DNA from: Macrotrachela quadricornifera
Taxonomy: Eukaryota; Rotifera; Eurotatoria; Philodinida; Philodinidae
DNA length: 64,000 bases
Assembly (NCBI GenBank): GCA_022393335.1
Contig: JAJEKB010021353.1
Location: 1,543,036-1,607,035 of the forward strand
Direction: 5' to 3'
The notes under the pieces are model-generated. The model was not told the origin of the DNA, searched no databases, and worked only from the letters and a program-made list of their open reading frames with translations. This document shows, one piece after another, positions 58,801 through 64,000 of the stretch (the stretch's first letter is position 1; each line of letters starts with the position of its first letter). The position numbers and the translations under genes are program-made.

Positions 58801-58821
58801 TCATCTTGTCGATCTTCTTGA
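55812..58821 (+). CDS. Protein kinase (tyrosine-kinase-like) with XAF1/TRAF-type zinc fingers
   Basis: Eleven exons: 55812-56734, 56789-56960, 57037-57367, 57418-57471, 57525-57583, 57636-57685, 57733-57815, 57866-58090, 58193-58302, 58663-58700, 58782-58821; 694 aa, every phase closes. Kinase domain about 30-300: VLLK (K66), Glu about 75, HGDLACRNVLV (Asp153, Asn158; HGD instead of HRD), TDFG (Asp178), VPVRYAAPE, SDVYAMGVLMWE, WHRKPDVRP. The Gly-rich loop is degenerate. LACRN and the P+1 segment resemble tyrosine kinases. Residues 376-423 form two C-x2-C-x(11-12)-H-x(3-4)-C fingers (C376, C379, H392, C396; C403, C406, H418, C423), as in XAF1/TRAF-type domains. The rest is a polar, Asn/Ser/Arg-rich disordered tail. 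AATAAA at 58872. A signalling protein, possibly soluble. Intron 9 holds a MITE. Confidence 0.88.
58350..58640. mobile_element. Foldback MITE inside intron 9 of the kinase gene
   Basis: Inverted ends cgattgcaatgattttttt (58350) and its inverse to 58640. Inner words gaaaatcgtgtcctagta and aaaagggtttg have inverses. Without it, the intron would be about 69 nt, like its neighbours. Confidence 0.8.
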
Positions 58822-60284
58822 ACAATGATCATATTCATTTAAAGATTGATTCTTCCATTAAAAAGACATTAAATAAATATTTTTTTCTTAAATATCGCAG
58901 GCATGCTGTTATAAGGGATTTATTCAGCGCTATAGAATATCAAACGTAATTAATGACTAAATATTCATCTTATATTAAGATAAGATGCCAGCAACCTGAA
59001 TTTCGATTGATGTTTTTTGTCGAAATTTTTCACATGATTTGATAGAGCTTGAGATGCTGATCACGAAAATCTACTTTATAGTCTTAGCAAATGCTTCTTT
59101 TTAAAAATGTACGACATTTTTCACTTCGTTCTTTTTTTCCAGTTTTTAAAAAAATTCACAGAATCATGTAAAAGCGATTTGCTATTTTTTAAAACTATTC
59201 GAATAATAATGAATTCTTCATTTATTTATAATTAGATTTTTCTGGCAACTGATTCACACTGTTTTGAGTAGTAATTTGATGAATCCTGGCTTAGTATAAT
59301 CAACGAAAAAGAGTTTATTGTCATCTGTCTTTAGAACCCATAGAAAAATCGTATCAAGCCTCTAAATAGAAGTTTTTGCTGAGTAATCGATTGAGAAGAT
59401 TTTGTAGTATCTGAAATATCTACATTTTATTCAGTCACGTCGTTATGGATCGAAGAAAAACACATTTCTCTACACGATAGATGGTCCTGTAATGTTTCTG
59501 TGTGTAAAACTATGCATTGGAGTACGTTTTTGTACTCATAGTTTATTATTTATACATTTTCATATTTATTCCAATACGTGTTGAATTTGTTGTCTTTCTA
59601 GTATTAAAACTGAAGCACAACGCATTTTATCTCATTTTATAACTGATTGTCTGTACGTGATAGAAGCATTGATTGGATTATCAAATCTACAAATGTATTC
59701 TTTCCAAAATTTCCATGACAAAAAGACCTCTTTTACTACATCTGCGTTGCTTATGCTCGTTATCAAGTATTACGGCACGGTCTTTTCATAAGAAAAAAAG
59801 GAATGAAAGGAATATCGTACTGTTAGTCAGAACATCGAAAAATAACATATTGTATACTGTTTTTTAAAGTGCTCCAATCAATTCTCATTCGAATAAAAAG
59901 AAAGAAAAAATATCGAGCACATGAAACAAACATTGAGTATTAATTCATTTCTTTAACGTTAGTAACTGCATCTGGCCATGATCAAATTGTGCTGAATGCA
60001 CCAAATGCAAACACATATGCATGAAAGTGGTGTATTGTTTCCTAGTTCACATGCGAATATATTTGCGCTTCAGAAACAAGATGCACACAACACCTTTATC
60101 TCGATCACGGCATGCATTTAGCGCTTGCACAGCTGTCACGACTTTTAAACTACTCAACTTTAAGCTTGATCAAATAAAAAATGAAATATGCGTTACATAT
60201 TTCGAATATTTCAATGCAGTAGATATATCTTATTCAGTTGATCAGTTAAATCATCCCCATACCACCACTTTTTTAGCAACTGCA
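58822..60284. other. Intergenic, nothing recognised
   Basis: AT-rich, with short ORFs only (59673-59867, 60021-60299). No domain or RNA gene was identified. Confidence 0.4.
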
Positions 60285-60580
60285 CTGCAGTTGCGGTGAA
60301 ATGATGAAATTACATTCGCTGCGACGCAGTTATCGTAATTCGTACTGACGCATGGAGGTATAAAAGGAGGTGTCGCAAGCATTCTAGCTCATTTTAATCT
60401 TTTTACAGTGAGAAAGATACTTCATTCATTTTTCTAAAGAATAAAGGTCTCTTATTTATTTATTTAGAAAATGTTGAGATTGATTGGGCGCCTTCTCCTA
60501 TAGATGCGGTTTTTTATCGCAGTTACACGTAACTGTGGAAACTAGTGAAACTGCGTCGCAGTTTGACCGCAGTTGAACAC
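60285..60580. mobile_element. MITE-like unit with internal TATA-box-like promoter
   Basis: Inverted words gcaactgc/gcagttg and cgctgcgacgcagtt/actgcgtcgcagttt sit at the two sides. Between them is ggtataaaaggagg (about 60357), a good TATA box. No downstream ORF is evident. It may be a promoter-bearing TE fragment. Confidence 0.45.
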
Positions 60581-60631
60581 GAGTCGTTTTCACATAATCA
60601 TTCTAAGCGTTTCATCGCATTAATGTCTTCA

Positions 60632-60734
60632 TAATAGCAGCCCTCGCAGCGTCCTGATTTTTACCCCCCAAAGCACACTGTTCAAAAAGGACGTCCCCAT
60701 AGAAAAAATCAGGACGCTGCGAGGGCTGTAATAG
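60632..60734. mobile_element. 91-bp hairpin MITE with 6-bp TSD TAATAG
   Basis: The element at 60638-60728 starts cagccctcgcagcgtcctga and ends with its exact inverse (about 24-bp perfect arms, about 42-nt loop). TAATAG flanks it on both sides (60632-60637, 60729-60734). Confidence 0.85.
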
Positions 60735-61160
60735 GCATAAATCGTTAGTTAATCTAATGTTGTATGAGTGAGAATAAACTCTCACTTTAACCTCAGAAAA
60801 AAGTCTGGACTTAGTACTGTTGCTTGCATGCAATGTCCAGCACATGTATAAGAAATTTCAGTCACTCAGTCAGAGTAGTAAGTAAGATACGATGGGTGAG
60901 TGGTGTTGGCCAACATGATTTTATATAAGATCAAAGTGGGTTTTTTTCCAGTAATGTTTATTGGTATAGTGACGCTGACATGACTGATGCAAAGGAAAGA
61001 GAACGAAACAAATTTCGTTTGCTTACCACTTTTTTATGTTCTTTTTCTTGTGGGTGAGACTAAAATAATATCGTCTGTTGTAAAAAAAATGAATGAGAAT
61101 TCATATGTTTCTATTTTTTCTTCTGATAAATTGTCTCTATTTTTTCGATGTAGATAAAAT
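60735..61160. promoter_or_regulatory. 5' flank of the E2-fold gene
   Basis: No clear core promoter elements. A tag acceptor-like site (61151-61153) after a pyrimidine-rich tract lies just before the ATG, so a 5' UTR intron or trans-splice acceptor is possible. Confidence 0.3.
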
Positions 61161-61619
61161 ATGGCTGCCCCGACTGGTCGTTTGACACGTCTCCAACGAG
61201 AGTTAATTGATCTTGAACAGAATCCATTGAATTTTATTCAAAATTTAACATTGTCAGCTAATGATGAAGGTCTTCAGCAACTCACTGGTGTAATGCTAGG
61301 CCCAGATAACTCCCCATACGCAAGTGGTCATTTTCGCTTTATAATGACATTTCCTCCTGATTTTCCATTCAAACCACCAACTTTTGCATTCAGCACAGCC
61401 ATCTGCCATCCAAATATTCATTCAGGCACTGGTGCACTTTCAATTAGTATATTGCTCATCTCGTGGGTGCCCCGCACAACACTCCGCCAAGTGTTTGAAT
61501 CGATACATTCGCTACTCAACAGTCCAAATTATGATACACCTATTGAGGCAGACACGACGCCAGACAAAAATCCTGAAAAAGCTCGCCAGTGGACTCTAGA
61601 TTTCGCCCAGAGTTCTTAA
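61161..61619 (+). CDS. E2 (UBC-fold) protein with Ser in place of the catalytic Cys
   Basis: Single exon, 152 aa, the size of a minimal UBC domain. An in-frame TAA two codons upstream fixes the ATG. N-terminal helix RLTRLQRELIDLEQNP; GVMLGPDNSPYASGHF and FPPDFPFKPPTFAF are standard E2 motifs. CHPNIHSGTG keeps the HPN motif (residues about 83-85). Where active E2s read G-x-x-C-L-D-I-L, this protein reads GALSISIL, so residue 94 is Ser. WVPRTTLRQVFESIHSLL matches the helix after the active site. It should not form a thioester; a UEV-like regulatory or ubiquitin-binding role is inferred. AATAAA at 61742. The intact frame argues against a pseudogene. Confidence 0.88.
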   Translation: MAAPTGRLTRLQRELIDLEQNPLNFIQNLTLSANDEGLQQLTGVMLGPDNSPYASGHFRFIMTFPPDFPFKPPTFAFSTAICHPNIHSGTGALSISILLISWVPRTTLRQVFESIHSLLNSPNYDTPIEADTTPDKNPEKARQWTLDFAQSS

Positions 61620-62909
61620 TTGACAGAAGTAAAGCTGACTTCCTATTTTATAATCAAAATTAATCATCTTCTTTTTGATTGTGCTTGCTATATTCATAAC
61701 GCTTCGATTTGTTTGAATAGAAGATGTTTATATATTCATTTAATAAAAATTTTGTGATGATTAATAATAAATGGTTGAAAAGAGGAAAAGAAAAGAAAAG
61801 ATATTTTGTTTTTTATTATTGAACAATAAGAATAATCGTGCAACACATCTTTTTTGATTTTTTTCTCTCTTATGCATGTAAAGAAGTTTCATTTTCTGAA
61901 GATGATTATCAAAGGTAACAATCAGCATACTGTCAGGACGAATTGGTTTCCCCCCTACCGTTTTATTTTGGTTTTTATTACTATACTTCTTTTATTATTT
62001 TAATCTACTATCTATATTATAATGTTCAGTGTGTGCCTGTCTGTTACCGGGTCAAAAAACATCATGTTGAGTGTCTCTGTGTGTGTTACCAGGTAAAAGG
62101 AACAGGAGTGATGGTAGAGATGGGATCAAAGGAGCATATGATTATTTTCAAAGAAATTTTTTATATTTGTTACCTTAAAATGAATTGAATATCATGCAAT
62201 AAGCTTTGTTTCAGAGCAGAGGTAGAATTCTAAAAATGTCTTTAAGAATTCTCTCGTCATCAGAAAACATTTTCTTCACATAGTGAAAGCGACCGTACAG
62301 TACGCACGGGTTTCCACTAGTATTGCAATAAAAACTACCTACAAGCATTGAGGAGAAATTGACGAAGTACCGCCAAAACGAAAAGTTCGGTGTTTTGACC
62401 GAGAGTCAGTCTAAAACAGCCCCGGTATTAACTTCATAACTCTTTAGAAAAACGTTCAATTGAGCTGAAAATTTGGCTCCATAGATTTTCAAACATGACC
62501 TTTAATCCTGGCGAAGCAAATACCATTTTTAAAATTTGCTATATGCCCATGTTTATTTTATTGGGCGGTCGTCTCACAGATCCTCTCTTGAGTTCTCGTA
62601 AGATTTTAAAAGTCGTATTATATATAACGTCTTATTCAGATGAAAGAAAAGCAAACATTTAACGGCAAATAATTCGTCAAATATAGTATGTCGTTCCTCA
62701 TTACATCTAACTATTAAACTAGAATATTTACATCACAATTTGGTATTGGAAAGATCTAAATGAAAATGCTTTGTTTATTTCATTGCTATTCATTATCATT
62801 AACTCAATATATCGATTTTACAATGATCTGAGTGTTATCAATATTAACTCTAGATGCACAATTTTATTTACTGAAGATCAAGAATAAGAATTTATTTAGA
62901 ACAAATGGG
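61620..62909. other. Intergenic; weak copy of the dispersed repeat
   Basis: About 62025-62095 has gtctgttaccgggtcaaaaa followed by a second gtgtgttaccagg unit, recalling the 228-330/596-700 family. Otherwise nothing. Confidence 0.4.
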
Positions 62910-63146
62910 TTATCCACGCGATCTGGAAGCTTTTGGGCGTGAAGGTCGTATTGATTTACCAACACATCGGCAGTCATTGTTTGGTGGTCGTCCAAAATTT
63001 TGACAATAGCCTCCCGCTGCATTACATCCACCATCATTGCAATCACCATATCCACTTCCCCAACACTCACGGCCGTCGATGAGCATTGACGCACATGTAA
63101 TAAATATAAAAAGAACGAGAAATACACCGATCACTGACTGTTTCAT
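62910..63146 (-). CDS. Small secreted Cys-rich peptide, defensin-like (CS-alpha/beta type?)
   Basis: 78 aa, ATG at 63146. Residues 1-20 are a clear signal peptide (hydrophobic core VIGVFLVLFIFIT). The mature part has six Cys: C28, C36, C41, C48, then C-x-C at about 59-61. GGYCQNF with a terminal CRC resembles arthropod/mollusc defensins, though the second and third Cys are spaced x4 rather than the usual x3. A basic Arg/Lys/Pro tail follows (KSIRPSRPKASRSRG). Role inferred: secreted antimicrobial or other disulfide-stabilised peptide. The family call is tentative. Confidence 0.6.
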   Translation of the reverse strand: MKQSVIGVFLVLFIFITCASMLIDGRECWGSGYGDCNDGGCNAAGGYCQNFGRPPNNDCRCVGKSIRPSRPKASRSRG

Positions 63147-64000
63147 AGTTTATTTTCTAAAGATGAATATGTTTTAATATCGAATTTCTCATAGTGAAAT
63201 TTGTTCTCATTATTTTATTAACTCGGATGACTTATGAAAAATCAATTCACACAGATAAATGCAGGCATTATCATGTTGAAGAGCTTTAGTATTTTTGATT
63301 TTACTTTACACACTCTAACCTATCACACGGGGAGAAAAAAATACACTGAAATTGAATAAGAATAGTGTTTCATAGATAAACTATGTGAATATTGAATAAA
63401 ATAGAGACTCTAAACAACAATTATTAGGTCAAGACTAACATCAAGCATAAGGAATTCTTTTACATACCTTAATAATTCACCAAAATTAAATTTGATTTTT
63501 ATTCTCAAAATTTGAACTTGCTATTATTCAACTTATATACAATGAAATGTGAAACAGCAACGAATTGATAAGTTCCTTGAATAATAAATACCAATGAAAT
63601 GCTTCCTTATCTATATTGATTGCATGATCAGATTTCTCAGTAACCTTTTCATTGAAATTTCTACACTTTCGTTTTGTTAGTGGGAAACTTCCATATTCGA
63701 TGATAAAATTTCATACAAGTTATTATAATATCAGATCAATGATTCGCTTAGTCAATGATTAATTATATCTTCATAGTCATGAAAAAGGAAAAAGCTTGTT
63801 TCTTTGATTTCTCTATGATAGAACATACTTCAGATCCTATACTTATGCCACACAGAGACTTGTTCAGATGTCACCATTCGTAAATCAAACAAGAAATATC
63901 AGAAATATATAAGAATAGTTACAACTGTTTCTCCCCAGATCAATCATCTCCGGCCATAAACAACGACCAGAAAATCGAGTATTCGACTATTTACGCTCAT
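63147..64000. other. Intergenic, nothing recognised
   Basis: AT-rich sequence to the window edge without supported genes. Confidence 0.4.

Noticed and set aside
60021..60299. 92-codon ORF before the 60.3-kb inverted repeat
   Set aside because: Runs into the MITE arm and shows no domain or coding-like composition.

Overview
This is a eukaryotic window, most likely from a bdelloid rotifer. The coding DNA is AT-rich and spliced with very small introns (about 49-60 nt). It carries an intron-retaining Penelope-like retroelement of the type described as Athena in bdelloids. Many DNA transposons and foldback elements are present. Three genes look like non-metazoan acquisitions (PaiB-RidA, a GFA-domain enzyme, an NmrA-family reductase), as is common in bdelloids. 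The host assignment is inference from content, not a database result.

Layout. 1-2600 is a repeat block built largely on TCGGA/TCCGA words. 3074-5274 (-) is a four-exon gene that I reconstruct as a PaiB-like FMN-binding domain fused to a RidA imine-deaminase domain. 5672-8187 (+) is a Penelope-like RT copy with introns and one frameshift. 8948-9391 (-) is a GFA enzyme. 9594-11173 is a dead mariner. 11615-16063 is a TA-flanked element with arms of about 0.8 kb, split by an apparently intact hAT transposon (12397-15198) with a perfect 8-bp target duplication. A tRNA-like cloverleaf follows at 16694. 18032-25500 holds an acidic orphan protein, two large foldbacks and a compact TFIIE-alpha gene. 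25688-27957 is a pair of nested TIR elements.

The second half is more gene-rich. There are two F-box genes (28649-33652, -), an ionotropic glutamate receptor (35212-38122, +), a foldback-rich stretch with three copies of a GC-rich hairpin (38.3-43.8 kb), and a 400-bp assembly gap (44558-44957). Then come an NmrA-family reductase (47457-48386, -), a type II membrane protein with two LamG/ConA-like domains (50573-53254, +; eight exons), a protein kinase with XAF1/TRAF-like zinc fingers (55812-58821, +; eleven exons), an E2-fold protein with Ser at the catalytic Cys position (61161-61619, +), and a small secreted Cys-rich peptide (62910-63146, -).

The genes do not form a pathway. The window is a patchwork of conserved metazoan genes (TFIIE-alpha, iGluR, kinase, E2 fold), lineage-expanded families (F-box, LamG) and probable foreign metabolic genes, embedded in TE-rich DNA. 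All splice reconstructions were done by eye; exon phases were checked and close correctly for the multi-exon genes.
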